A stretch of 64,000 nucleotides of DNA from Elgaria multicarinata webbii (lineage: Eukaryota; Chordata; Lepidosauria; Squamata; Anguidae): contig NC_086178.1 of the NCBI RefSeq assembly GCF_023053635.1, positions 27,598,726 through 27,662,725 of the forward strand. The letters are read 5' to 3'. Position numbers and translations under genes: made by a program. How positions within the stretch are numbered: the stretch's first letter is position 1; the number at the start of each line of letters is the position of its first letter. The notes under the pieces were generated by a model, which was not told the origin of the DNA, ran no database searches, and saw only the letters and a program-made list of their open reading frames with translations. Shown one piece after another: positions 1-15,000 of the stretch.

Positions 1-190
1 GAATAATTCCATATTATAACCTATATCAATTTTTGCTGTTTTGTTTTAATCCTGGTTGTGCTTTTTATATTGTATTTTGTATTCATGTTTTAAATTGTTG
101 GTTGTTTTTATGCTTTTCACGGTTTTAATTTTTGTGAACCGCCCAGAGAGCTTGGCTATTGGGCAGTATAAAAATGTAATAAATAAATAT
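1..190 (+). repeat. L2-like LINE 3' end
   Basis: Ends with AACCGCCCAGAGAGCTTGGC, a TTGGGCAGTATAAAAATG stretch and an (AATA)n tail. The same 3' end recurs at 5317-5626, 49983-50040 and 60849-60940. The family name is from memory of squamate repeats; the shared tail is seen directly. Confidence 0.75.
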
Positions 191-3100
191 AAATATTCTA
201 AGTGTTGCCACACCACAGATTTGTATAAAGGCAGTATGATACTGGCAGTTTTATTCTCAATTCCCTTTCTTATGATGCCTAACATGGAGTTTGCCTTCTT
301 TACAGCGGCCGCACACTGGGTTGACATTTTCATCAAGCTGTCCATCACAATCCCAAGATCTCTTTCTCGTTTGGTCACTGCCAGCTCATATCCCATTAGG
401 TTATACTTGAAGTTGGGGTTTTTTTTTGCTCCAACGTGCATCACTTTACACTTGCTTACGTTGAGCCACATCTGCTATTTGGATGCCCTCTCCCCCAGCT
501 TGGAGAGATCCCTTCCCTTTGTATTTTAGCAACCTTAAATAATTTGGTGTCATTGGCAAACTTGGCCACTTCACTACTCACTCCTAATTCCAGATCATTT
601 ATGAATAAATTGAAAAGAATTTGTCCTAATACCGATCGCTGTGGGACCCCACTATTTACTTCCCTTTTTCGGGAGAACTGACCATTTATTCCTACTCTCC
701 ATTTTCTGTTCTCTAACCAGTTACTGATCCATAAGAGGACCTCTCCTCTTATTCCATGACTACTAAATTTGTTCAGGAGTCTTTGGTGGGGGACTTTATC
801 GAAAGCCTTTGGAAGTCCAAGTAAACAATGTCCACCGATCACCCCTGTCTACATGTTTGTTGACACTCTCAAGAATTCTAGTAGATTAGTGAGACAGGAC
901 TTGCCTTTGCGGAAGCCATGTTGATTCTTCTTCAGCAAGAATAGAACTTCACTATCTTAAAAAGTAATTTTATATTATCTTACAATGACCATATCTTCCA
1001 ATTCCGTACAGAAATAATTTGTAAAACAATTGCAGCTCCATCTATAGAAGTAGAAGGGAGAATTCCTTCTATACAACTTAATTTCTTACTATACTATTCT
1101 TCATACGTTAAGAAACATAGAGTGTATTTACAGATTTTAACACTGGAGTCTGACCAGTGCCCTTTCGATAGCAATGGTTCTGACAATCCAACACTAAACA
1201 CTAGTACTTTAATAGCAACCCCACATATGAAGTTATATACCGTATTTTCCGGCGTATAAGACGACTGGGCGTATAAGACGACCCCCAACTTCTGAGAAGA
1301 TCTTCCTGGGTTAAAAAGTCATCTTATACTGGGCGTATAAGACAACCCCCAACTTTTGAGAAGATTTTCCTGGGTTAAAAAGTAGTCTTATACGCCAGAA
1401 AATACAGTATTTCAGGAACATGAGCAATCTTAAATAAACGAGTCTAACCTTCCTTAGATCATGTTCAGCTTGAGGTAATTTTAACTCCAGTTCTTTGATA
1501 GCAGGTAACCTCTCCTTCAGTGTTCCTGAAGCAGTCTGAAGAGCTTCTTTTGCTGTTTTTAATTGAGCTACTGCAATATTATGACGACTAAGGTAGAGAT
1601 CAAGTTCTGACTTGGCCACATCTACATTTGAACGTGCTTCATTAACTATTTTGCTGAACTCCATTAGTTCTTTTTCTTTGTCCTACAAAAACGGAAATAA
1701 TAATAATTATTAGATTATGTGTAACTAAGACTTTGTTCACAACAGACACTAACATGGCAAGGACTTCTATCTCTGCTCCCAGATCAATCTCTACCGGCTG
1801 CCATTCCACCTGGATGCCTCAAAGGCAGCAGTCAGTTTGACTAGAATTGCCACTTGTTTCTTCTCTGTCCAAAACTACTTCCATCAGCAGCCTTCTTACC
1901 TGATTACATCTGACAGAGAGGTGAAACAGTAAAGCCCGCTCCACTGTTTCAGCTAGGACAGTATAAATGTGTTTGTATCTGTAATTCCTTATTTTCTTGT
2001 TCACTCCTTGTTCCTTTATTCTTTTTGTATCGTGTCATAGATTGCAAGTCATTATTCTAAACTTACAGTCATCTTGAATGCTTTTGCAGAGAGGCGGTAT
2101 ATAAAACATAGTACATAAAGAAAGCAGACTATTTTAGATAGCATCAGTCTTAGGGAGAGCCCTTTCTGCTTTGCTTACCCATGTACCACTTTGCCTTGCG
2201 GTTTCTTCCTGCTAGACAGCAACACTATATTGCCCCACTAGAAATAAAAGCATTATGCACAAAGCTATACAAGCAAATTTAGTTGTTTGAACAATAAAAC
2301 AGCATTATGTTATAGCAGCTGCATTTTCCTCTTTATTCCTCTGCCTTTTTACAGGAAAGCAAAACACAAAACAAAATCATACTCATATGAAAACTCATAG
2401 CTCCATATTACAGATATGAAAGAGAAGGAGTAATGTTGCACCCAGCCACAGTAGTGCTGCTGCATTCTCTTAGTGCAAAAAGTCAGGTCAGTGATACAAT
2501 TGTATTAATGGCCATTGTCTAACTTTTGCCACAGGCAGAGCTACCATAATGCTGTAGTGTAGTTTCAGGAAATGTAGTGTGGTGCTATATTAGTGAAAGG
2601 AACGTGGGCAAGTGTAATTTGCCAGTCTGTTGCTTGATGGAAAGTAACTGCTACTTGGCATCCAAGTAAGCAAACATGGCTGGTTTAACCTATTTTGTAC
2701 TTAATCATGTCAATTTGTTTCCAGGCTACAGGAGAATTGGTGTAATGCCTCAGACCTATTAATACAAACCTCTTTCTCTTTCTGCAATCCTCGAGTTTCC
2801 TGCTTGAGGCTGTCCATAACCTCTTTTAGTTTTTCCTCTACCCTTTCCTTTTCCTTTTCCAGAACTTCTTGCCTAGCTGTTGCTTCATTGATAGTAGCCG
2901 TACTATTAGCAGGAACACTTCTCACATCTTCAACCTATGAAAATGCTAATGTTAATTTTTCAGCAAAGGGAACAATCTACCAAATAGTCTTGGTTTTATC
3001 AATAACCAAGTTAACATCCAGGGTATGAACTATTGTGTTTAATTATTTATTTTGGAATATATTTAAATTAACAGGCTATTAAAATATATTTCCCCAGCAA

Positions 3101-6100
3101 ATGTATTAAGTAGACAAACTGGTAATTAAAACATAGAATCCAACATTGTTTAAAAGAGCTATAATTGTTTGTTATACTTCATAAATGTAGATTGAAGCTA
3201 CAGTTGACATAAAAATAGTATTGTCACCCTTTATTATCATTCTTGCAAAAAGATTTACCCAGTAAGATAGAGACTTGAGCCTATGTGGCACTGTTTTCCT
3301 TGACATATTTGTTCATGTTAAGTTTCTTATGCAGAATCAGACCTCCTGCCAGGTTTGGCAGAGACCAAATCCAGCTACTTTGGCAACAGCCACTCTATCC
3401 ACTACCCTCCACCCTTCACCTTAAGCTTAGGACAGTGTCTGCACTACTATATTGCTACATATGCTTGCCTAAACTGAAAAGCAGAGGCTACAGAGACAGA
3501 CATCGCAGGAGGCTCCTATGTTTCCCCAAAAGACCAAATAAACTGAAATGCCAATGCTCCTCCAAGGGTGGGCACACTGAGCCCCTATAAATGATCATTG
3601 TGGAGTAACTTCCCAACATCACCATGCTGAGAAGCAAAGAAAACAGGAGAGGGACTTTTTTTGTAGATATAGAACTAGCTGCTCCAAGAGATTTGTCTGG
3701 TTCAGATGCTATGGGTTATCATTGTCATAAGATCTTTTTGTTTAGGCAGTCATTTAAGTTGGCTAAGTAACCAAATTTGTATATTTATTTATTTGGTATT
3801 GTTTTAACTGCAATCTTTGTCTGTTTTTATCTGATTGCTTTTGATAATGAAGTATTTTCCAAATGTTTTTGTTTTGCTTTTAATCTGTTGTGAAAGGATG
3901 GAAGACAGATATGAATTATAAATAAAATCAATAAATATGTGATTTTGTTATATCAGATACGTGACTAAATATTTGGTTAAGCTGTATCAGGAGATGTCCC
4001 ACTGAAATAAAAAAGAATTACTTTTAAGTATAGTAATAAGCATGGTTTAGACTTAGAATCCGGATTTAATTTTTAACAGGTATTTAGGTATTGAATATAA
4101 TGAACTACACTCTTCTTCAATGTCACATATATTTTAATGCTGTTTTCAGAAAATCTCATAATAAATGGCAAAAGTTTACAGGTGTACCTTTTCTTTATCC
4201 TTCTGAAGCTGTTTCTCTAGTTTTTTTGCCTTGCTTTTTGCATGTTTTAGCTTTTCTCTTAATTGAACATCTTCCAAATCTAGCTTTGTGAATTTATTTT
4301 TATTTTCTTCTATAAATGCTGTGATTTTATTGAGTTTCCTAAAAAGAGAAACATGCTGATTACCTTTGCAATCAGTTAAAACAGCATGATCAGGCTAAGC
4401 TACTTTTCCTCACTTTTACAAAAGATGAAAAATCTATTCATTACACAAAATGCATTAGTAACAACAACATGAGCTAATGCAGCACTCATTCAAACCTTGT
4501 TAATGCCTGCAAAAAAACCAACTATTAATATTTACTTTTCAACTTCTTTCAGAGTTTTATTCTTATCTTTCATTTCATCTGCCAGTTTACTGCTTTTCTC
4601 ATTAACTTCTTTAGTGTCTTCATGTATTTTTTCCTTCTGTGTTTCCAGATCAGTTATCCGCTTCTGCAATTCATAACTGAAAAACAAAATCAGACATCTT
4701 AAATATACTGAGATAATCATACACTTGTAATGAAAAACAAAAACAAATGGAGTATCCAGTGATGTCCCCGCAACAGCTACCATAGCAGGAACTAGAGATT
4801 CTTAAAGCAAGTGTAAATGAGTGGAATCACCAGTTTCCTGAACAGGTCAGGACAGCAGAACTCACAGAAAGGAGCTCCACTGTCCTGTTCCAATCTGGAA
4901 TTTAGTGTTTCTATGGTTATTTTAGGCAGCATTAATCTCACTAGTGCAACAGAATGAATGGAAGTGCAATGGCAGTTACTGCCTGAAGGATTAATATAAT
5001 GAAATTAAGAGCTTTTGAAGACAGGTCAGATGAATTCTGCATTGCCACAAATCGTGTTAAGAGTATTTTGCGCCACAAACAGTTCACTATGCTGCAGTCA
5101 CTCATACTGGGAAAAGGCCCCCATGTGATGCATTCGTGTGATACAAAACATTGATTTATTGCATTTTTATACCGCCCAACTGTTGAAGCTCTCTGGGCAG
5201 TTAACAAAAACTGGAACCATAAAAACCATTCAAAATAAAAAACACAGCCAGGATAAAATCAAGCAGCAATGCAGAAATTAATACAGATTTAACGTACAAA
5301 TGTAAAACAAAGTTAAGAGAGGTCTGCCTGGCGCCTACACTGTATTCTTTTCGTCACCAACTGAAGACCTTTTTATTCTCTCAGTATTTTAACACTTAAT
5401 TTTAACTTAAATTTAAATTTTACTGATCTAACTCTGTATTTTAATCTTATATCAATTTTGCTGCTTGCTTTTATCCTGGTTGTGCTTTTTATACTGTATT
5501 TTGTATTTGTGTTTTTAACCTGTTGGTTGTTTTATTATGGTTTTAATTTTTGTGAACTGCCCAGAGAGCTTCGAATATTGGGCAGTATAAAAATGTAATA
5601 AATAAATAAATAAATAAATAAAACAGCAAAGTTAAAATTAAGTTGCTAGACTGTTAAAATGCTGAGAAAAGAGTGTAGTGTAGGTGCCAGGTGAACCTCT
5701 TTAAGGAGCTCATTCCACAGCCAGGGTGCCACAGCAGAGAAGGCCCTCCTCCTGGTAGCCATCTGCCTCACTTCCTTTGGCAGGGGCTCATGGAGAAGGA
5801 CCCCTGAGGATGACCTTAGGGTCCAGGCAGGTACATATGGGAGGAGGCATTCCTTCAGATAGCCTGGCCCTAAGCCATTTAGAGCTTTGAATGTTAATAC
5901 CAGCACTTTGAATCAGGCCCGGACCTGGACTGGCAGCCAATGAAGATGGAAAAGGACTGGCATGATGTGGTCTCATTGGCCAGTCCCTGTTAGTAAACAT
6001 GCTACCGTTTTGTACCAGCCGAAGTTTTCAAAGGCAGCCCTATGTATAACACATTGCAGTAATCAGACGAGAGGTTATCAGAGCATGAATAACTGTAGCT

Positions 6101-8367
6101 AGGCTATCTCTGTTTAGATAAGGGCGCAGTTGGTATATCAGCCTAAGCTGATAAAAGGTGTTCTTTGCCACTGAATTCACTTGTGCCTCAAGTGACAGTT
6201 CTGGATCCAAGAGCACCCCCAAACTATGAACCTGATCCTTTAGGAGGAGTGCAACCCCATCCAGAACAGGGTGAACATCACCTAGTGGGACAGGCGAACC
6301 ACCCGCTAACAATACCTCTGTCTCATCTGGATTGAGTCTCAGTCTGTTGGACCTCATCCAGTACATTACCATGCTGACGCACTGATTCAGAACAGCCACT
6401 GCCTCACCTGGATTTCATGACAAAGAGAGGTAGAGCTGGGTGTCATCCGCATATTGATGACACTTCAACTTACATCTCTGGATAACCTCTCCCAGTGGTT
6501 TCGTGTAAACGTTGAACAGCATAGGGGATAAAATAGAGCCCTGTGGAACCCATGGCCTAAATGCCATGGCACAGAGCAATAATCCCCCAGCATCACCTTC
6601 TGGAATCGGTCATCTAAGTATGAGCTGAACCACTGTAACACAGTGCCTCCTACTCCCAACTCAGACAACCTAACCAGAAGGATACCATGGTAGATGATAT
6701 CAAAAGCCACTGAGAATCCAAGAGAATCAACAGGGTCAAACTTTCCCTCTTCCTCTCCCAGCGAAGGTCATCCCACAGGGCTACCAAGGCGGTTTCTGTT
6801 CTAAAACTGAGAACTACATAGCTTTGCAATGCTCACTGTAAACATTAATTAAAGATACTTTTTAATTAAGTATATTCCATCACAATTCTTCTGAGTGGTG
6901 AACTACCATTAGTTCTTCCAAGTTAATTTTCTGGTCAGAAAGACTGGTAACATACCTTTTGAATCCGTCATGACCCCAACGAACTAAAACACAAACCACA
7001 TAAGATGCATACATTACAATAAAACAGGCTCCCTTTCTAAAATCAAAGAGTGACATTCATTATTGAAAGCTTGGTAGAACAGGACAATTTTTATCAGCCA
7101 TGTAAAGGCCAGTAACAAGGGAGTCAGCCTAATCTCCCTCACATCCTCCTCCAACCTACAGCCTCAAATTATATCACAGGGAACACACACATCTATATTC
7201 GCAACTTTCATTGGTTCTGGTTTGCACCATCCCACCTCTTCCCAAATGATGTTACTTACATGTAGTATTGATATATCTTATTCTTTTCTTTGAACATTTT
7301 GTTTTCCAAGGAAAGAAATTCAAGTGCTTTGTTCCGTTCTCCTTCTAAGGCATCTTTCTCTTTTTCCACCATTTTAACTCTGTTCAACTAGACAGAATAC
7401 TCAGTAATTAATGATAAAGTTGGGAGATGTTTAATTTTGCAGGTACACAGAATTTTTTTTTTTGTAAAGCTGATGAGTAAAACCTCTATGGCAATTAAGA
7501 CACACTACCTACAGTATGTATAAACATATCAAGTAGCAGGTAGTCTATGTATTTCTACAATAATCACTCAGGCTGCTCTGGTCCAGAAAAAAAAATCAAC
7601 TCCGTCATAGAAAAAGTACAGAAGGAATGTAATCTTGAATCTTTTAGTCTAATCAGAACATTATTTAAAATCATTCTGAATTCAAAATCAGCACTTAATA
7701 ATCCAAAAGTCTTACCTTCTCACCCCTCTGTTCATTTAATATCTCAACTCTTCGACATAATATTTGAATAGTCTCTTTTAATCGGCCCGATCCAATTATG
7801 TCTTCTAAATACTCAAGCATGCCTTCATTATGCTCATTCTGTCCTTTCGGTTTCATCATTGCTATTTGTTCAACCTCCCCCTAAAAAGTGATTTGATATG
7901 TATATATATATAAAAAAAAATCTGCTAGAATTGTATCCACAACCACATGAGGTAATATCTTGGATTTTTTTGTTAGACCTTAAGTAATGAAAATTAACAA
8001 ATCCTATGGCAAAAATTTCAATGAAGCATCTGTGTTGTCTTTTTCCAGGCCCAGATCCTGATTGATGTTTTTATCAACTTTTATTCTATCTTTCCACATG
8101 AAAGGCCCTCAAGTCAGCAGTCAGGTATCAAGCAATATATATCAACATTACAATGTCACAACTAAATCGCAGTAAGATATGAGTGAGTATTTAGAGAGAT
8201 GGGATGCAATGATGTTATCATACAAGAGTTTCAACATTTGAAATAAACTGTACCATCAAGCATGTAAGTTATTTTTTAAAATGAGGTACCTAGTTCAAAG
8301 GCTGCTATAGCAACTTATTTATGGGGGTTAGAAGACTAGGTCTCTTAAGAGCTGGTAAGTAGGAGGC

Positions 8368-8400
<33 letters not shown>

Positions 8401-8518
8401 GATGGTAAGAGATGGAAATTTTCTCATTAGAGAGCTACAGTCACTATTACTGAAAATTGTATACCAGCAGAAAAAAAGTAACAGGTTAGGTATGGACTAT
8501 CACATTTCAGAAGGCAAG

Positions 8519-8569
<51 letters not shown>

Positions 8570-11500
8570 TATTTATTTATATAGCACCATCAATGTACAT
8601 GGTGCTGTACAGAGTAAAACAGTAAATAGCAAGACCCTGCCGCATAGGCTTACAATCTAATAAAATCATAGTAAAACAATAAGGAGGGGAAGAGAATGCA
8701 AACAGGTACAGGGAAGGGTAAGCAGGCACAGGGTAGGGAAAAACTAACAGTAGAAAGTAACAGTAGAAGTCTGCACAACATCAAGATAATGGGCCTGTTC
8801 AGACAACACCTTAAGCCATGGTTAGGCTGCCAACCCTTTTGAAGCAAATGGTTAGTGAGTATGTTTAAATCGTGTTATGTAGCCACCATGGTTAGGAATG
8901 GTTCACACATCATGCTAAGTCATGGTTCACATGACACATTAAGCCATAATGTTTTGCTCAAAGTGCTTAGCACTGTGGCTTAGCGTGTCGTTTGAATAGG
9001 GTCATCAATTACACCCAGGGTTGATCTACACCTTACTTTATCTGCAAGACAATATTCCATATAAGAACTTCCCAATTGTGTGGAGAGTTTTCATGCTAGT
9101 GTAAACACATCCAATTGGTAAACCCAATCAATCCATGACAGATGTTACAGCCAGGATTGAGAACCACTACATGGAAGTGGTAGTGTTAGGACTTGTCTAC
9201 AAATCTCCCAGAACGAAGCTCACAGTGAAGGACAGCTGCAGGTCAAATTCTTATACAGGTTAGAAAAGCCACAAACAAAAGTTGTAGAAATCAAGTTAAA
9301 TCTAGGACTCTTGAGAATAGCATTTCTTGTAATTCTTCTGCAAGTTCAGTCAAGTGGCACAGCATATGGCTGAAAAGTTAAAGCTAGTTTTCTTTAAAAG
9401 TGGAGCACGGAGAGAACATATATGAAGTCAATTTGTGAAGAAAATATTAAAAATTACAGCCTGTGGAACAGGAATATTGTTTGCATTTACACAAATATTT
9501 CACTATTCTTTGAAACCATGAATTTTCAACTACCATGTAGGAAAAGCTGTACACACGGTTGTTAAAAAATATACTCATAGTTATGAACATGTTGTGAGAG
9601 TAGTGAAAATATTCTTAAGTATGTTTCATCTTAACAAGGCATTATGTAGTAGTTTATACCATCTGTCTCCTAAGAGACAGCAATAAATTAGCACAACTGC
9701 ATCTTGTTTATGGAAGGCAATGCAAACAGGGCATGCAATTTATAGCTTCACCACATGAACACTCAGGTCAAGTAAGATGTTCAGACAAAAAGATTTGAGG
9801 AAAGATACTATATACGCATACAATACAACTCCCAACTTGGAGCCTAAACCAGATAACAAAAATAAAGACAGCAAACTGTCAGTGCTTAAGGCCAAGCTAT
9901 GCCTTTATCACATCTAGCCAGCAGAGCACATAACATGATATTAATAATTTGCAAATTGATATAATTGTACTTCAGACTAATTTGGGATTAGAATTAATAC
10001 CTATTACAAAGGTTTGTTACAAGATGATTGGCTATGTAATTTGAGATCTCAGTATATGCTTATTGTTCAGCAATTGAATCACGACCCCCAAAAGCCAGTG
10101 AAATGCAGGCTAAACCATCTTGCATATTTTAGTATGCCCTAAAACTAGTAAAATTCAAGGAGACGAGTGTGTGTTCTATAAGCAAATCAGTCAATCCCAT
10201 CTACAAGTTGTAGTTCAAAATCGTCAGAAATCAGAAAAAATAAAACAAAAAAACAAAACAAAATCCCATAGGTATCCCCTCTGTATTGAAACTCCATTCA
10301 AATTCCAACTATAGCATAAAACAAAAAGCTATTTTAAACTTGAAAGAAAATCTGGTTTTTAAATTTCAGCTATAGTAAGATAATTCTTTTTCAAACTAGT
10401 TTAACATGCCACCTAAATATAGCACAGGTTTTGATTTACATTTTAAGCCTGTATCTGTTACCCAATATCAAATATAGGTTTTCCCATGTAAAAGTTGAAC
10501 CACTGGTAAAATATATGCCTTTAAGAAAAAGCATATTATAAATATGGGACAACAGGGTTTTTATAATTATTGTCAGCTTGAGATTGAAGTTAATTGTTTG
10601 GTAAGTCATGACAGCTACCAGGCTTAAGGAAACACTATCCCACCTCTCAGCAGATTCATTAGAGACCATGTAACTACCCAAGCCCTGCAATTTATTACTA
10701 CTACTATTTACTAATCAAACTTACATCACACGCACAGAAAGACGACAACTTACCTGGTGAGCACCAGCCCTTGATTCTAGAAAATTCTGGGTATTCGAAA
10801 TATAAGTTATGGCCAAACGAGTTTTAGGGTTGAAAACAAAATATCATTTATGTTGGTTTGTGTAAGCAATTAACTTCAAGTCACCCTCCAAGTATAGCTC
10901 AGCTCAAGTCATAAGCAAATAGTACCTTATCTATCTAACAACTGTGCATCATACACCACTTTCTAAAATAAAACTAGTGAAGATACAGCAATTCAGGCAC
11001 AGCTGTTGTAAGGTTTTAATACAGAAGAAGCAATCAACATGTACTTTTAAAAGAACATATTTGAAGTTTAAATCTGAAAACTTGACTTAAATTGGTATAG
11101 GATTGCAGCCTATGTAAGAGTAAACACCACTGAATTCAATGGAACTTATTTCTAAGCAGACATGCATATTATTGAGAGTATCTCCCTCACTCACCCTTGG
11201 TGATTTAGATCAATCCACCCTGTTAAAGTTTCTCCATGCTGGTTAAATTCACCCTCCACTCCTATTTTAGTATTTAATTAAATGCAACATCCTCTTTCAC
11301 TACTGACCTGTGACAATTTCATCTTGCAAAAATGTCAACCTTTCCGCATTATAACAATGTATTACTGCATATATTACTATATTACAATCCTTCAAAACAT
11401 ACACTAGTCAACAATTTATACATGTTTTACTCATACGAAAACTATTGCTACTTTAAAAATGGGATTAGATTTTATTAACTGTTAGGAAATGTTTACAAAA

Positions 11501-12003
11501 TGATTAGTAAATTATTCATGTGTGTACTTTTTGTAAGAATTTTATTTTGTTCTATAACTTAGAAATGAAGGGGGGGGAACTCAAGACACCACTTTCAAAT
11601 TCCACAGAAAAATATTTGTACAGATAGCCAACATCCCCTGGATAGCTTGAATGAAATACTAATGAATACTGTTTTATATCATTTTTATGATACAATTTAC
11701 AAGATGTAAAAAAGATTTCTATTACATTATTGAATGTGTAGCTACACTACAAACAAAATGGCACAATCCAACCACAGTTCAGCATTTATGTCATTGCTTT
11801 CCATGGGAAAGATTTAAGCATATGCTTTACACTTTCACTGAAATGATGTATTTTCTGACTTAATGCCTAAAATTTTAATAAGCTGTTATACAACTTGCTA
11901 AATAAATTACAGGCCTTTAGCAGTTTTGAAAAGGAAATAGTGAAATTAACCACCATCCCATCTCAACTATTAGAATATCTGATTGGAGTAATATTTAACT
12001 GTT

Positions 12004-12039
<36 letters not shown>

Positions 12040-15000
12040 TTATTAATAATAACATATTTCTTACCCACCTCTCCGATTGGATCGAGGCGGGGAACAACAA
12101 AAAGCATAAAATACACAAAATACTGATTAAAAACATGGCAAACTGAATAATAATAATAATAATAAATATAACAAACATACAAACTGCATGCTACTAGCTT
12201 TCAGGAAAATTCATGGGTTTTCTGCTATTATTCAACTGTAGTAATTTTTTTTGTTTAAGTCTTGATTGGCTTCAGAGAAGTGTTAACATATTCTACTTTT
12301 TAAGAAACTATACTTTGCACACACAACAGAGACTAAAAATCCTCTTCCCTTTCACCACAAACATGCAATATTTTTAATTTAATGTGATTGAAGCCACACC
12401 CACAACCTTGACAAAGTTAGCTTTTTACCAGCATTAAAAAGTCAATTTCGTTAAGCTATGTATCTTAAGAGCAAATTCTATTTATCAGTTGTAGATTTAA
12501 TAACTTCTCTGAATTAACAGATTTAGCACTGCAGTCCTATACAAGTCTACTCAGCAGTAAGCACTACTGAGTTCAATAGGATTTATTTCCAGGTAAGTGT
12601 GTATACAGCTAGTATAAGTAGTACAAATAGGAGCTACTTACACAAATTGTGTAGTGCTGTTTAGAGCACATAACTTTGGGCCTGATCTAGTCAAAGGTTA
12701 AGTATTTGCCACTGATTTTAATGGGAGAAACTTTAAAATATGGTTCACTCTAAATGAAAAACAACAACGATGTGAAATAATTAATTTGGCTGTATCGTGC
12801 AACTATTTTAAATTCTTAACCCCACTGAAATACAAACATTTAAAAATGCTTTAAAGACCTAATAAAAAGATTTTCAAGAAAAAAATGCATTTAAAATTAG
12901 ACTAAAATATTTGCACATACACAAATAATTTATTTGAACAAGGGTACTGCAAAGCAAGATGGATAAAAATCAGTTGAAATAATTAAACTTTTTGAAATTT
13001 CACTAAAAAAAAAGTTGGTCAATATACTATGAATTGAATACAAAAATGTTAAAGAAAAGCCTACAATTATAGCCTCTTAAAACTGAATACATGATCCTCT
13101 CCATAAAACAAATGACCCAGTATCAAAAAGATTGTGTTAAAAGCTGCTATTCTATATAGAGGAAGAACCATGGGAAAAATAACTTGGTGTCTAAGGTCAA
13201 GCATTATAAATACTGCATATTTACTTTCATGTACTCTGGCTGGTATCCAAAAAACTGCACGCACTGGAGAGTATTTCCAGGCCAACCCTCCTAATGTAGC
13301 CCCTTGCACCCCTGAATGTTGAGGGGACATTTCCGATTCACTATGATACAAAGGGATGTACAGTGAAAGAAAAATTGGTGATCCCTCTCTCTCAGAAAAG
13401 CAGTTTCCACTTGTGTATTGGGGGCTTTGGATTCAGGCCAAAAAAAATTAAGAATCTGATGTTGAGCATCAAAGACTATTAAGTCATAATAATTGCTAAG
13501 ATACCTGTATGAGCTCAAAATTATTAATATTTTGTATATTTTTGTATCTTTCTTGAAGTTAAAGAACATCATAACGAAATGTATTGTATCATGTATGGTT
13601 TGGTATATTTACCCTTGAAGTTGTGTTAAAATCATTTGTAAAATTGTTTTAATATTGAAAATCAATAAAAAATAAATTTAAAAAAGTGCTAAGCTTCAGG
13701 CTCTGGCCCCAAAAGGGGCCATCATGCATCTCAGCCTTCCCCGACTTGGCACCCTTCAAATGTTTTGGGCTACAAATCCTTGCATTCCTCACCATTGGTC
13801 ATGCAGGCTGGGGCTGTTGGGAACTGATCTCCAAAATATCTAGAGAGTACCAGGTTGGGGAAGGGTGCTGTATCTTATCAAGGTAACCTACCAAGCACAC
13901 TGGGGTGATCTTGTATACTAATTTTATGCACCCTATTTAAGGACAAGAATTCAAAGCACCATGCATGGTTTACTATACGAACCCCTCTCCTCCAGAGTCC
14001 TCCTGAGCAAGATTCCATTAGGTGGAAGGACTAAGTTGGCAAAGGATCATGGAAGCTTTACATGTATACAGATCCTATTTGGATTTCTGTCAAGTTCTGC
14101 AATGTGTTTTGTTCTCAGGCTATGAATGTTTATGTCCAATACTGGCTGAAGTAATTTTTCTACCTGAAACAGAGTCCAAATGGCACCCACTCCCACTTTA
14201 AAACCTAGCTGCATAATTCAGCCATCAATAAATGCTTTTACCTATCCAACTCTAATGATGCCGCAAGCCACTTCACTCTGTGTGGCAGGAGCAACCATTT
14301 TTATGACTCCACCAAACAACTAAACTTTAATATGTTTACTATCTCTTAGAAAAAACACAGTTCTGCTCACTACAGCTTGCAAATAAATGGTCTTCCTCAG
14401 TTTCTCTTCCTCTTTGTACACATCAAAAGAAAAAATACTTGGGGTAAAACCCACTTGTGTAACGGCACTTTCCCTCTCTCTCCTTTCTCCTGCAGCCAAA
14501 TCTACCCCAGAGGGTCTCTCAAACCTTTGAAGCAGATTTTAGGAGTACCAGGAGACTGTGAGAGGGAATGGGTGTCCCCTTCCCATTCCACTGACAGAAA
14601 CTGTTCCATAAGCAGGAAGGGCTAATTGCATACTACAACACATGGTTTGCAGTAACAACAGAATCAATACTTTTGTGTGTGTCATTAACTTCTAGTTAAA
14701 CTAGAAGCACAAAATTGTCTGTTGAATAAAATTCCCCCATGTACCTTTTTCTGTAAAATTAAAAATATTAAATATTACAGAAATAATACCATGCAACCTC
14801 CTAGGTAATATAAAAGTTCTTATTTTAGGCCAACTTATTTTCACCATTATATAAACTAGTTCATATGTACATTTGTTTAGAAAGTATCTGCACTACAAAC
14901 AGAAACTTGATTTAAAATTGTATTTTTTCTTAGTGATTTTAGTGCAATCTTATACAGGCCTACTTAGAAGTAAGCCTCACTGAATTCAATGATTCTTACT

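Noticed and set aside
56-529. 157-codon plus-strand open frame
   Set aside because: It is antisense to the CR1-like fragment and runs across an L2-like tail; no protein features.
1-1448. Next SMC4 coding exon (hinge-proximal)
   Set aside because: Searched for the human EKELQKLTQEE region on the minus strand; not found, so it lies outside the window.
8518-8788. CRISPR-like or satellite array
   Set aside because: Only a simple (ATT)n run followed by a single retroposon copy; no spaced repeats anywhere in the window.
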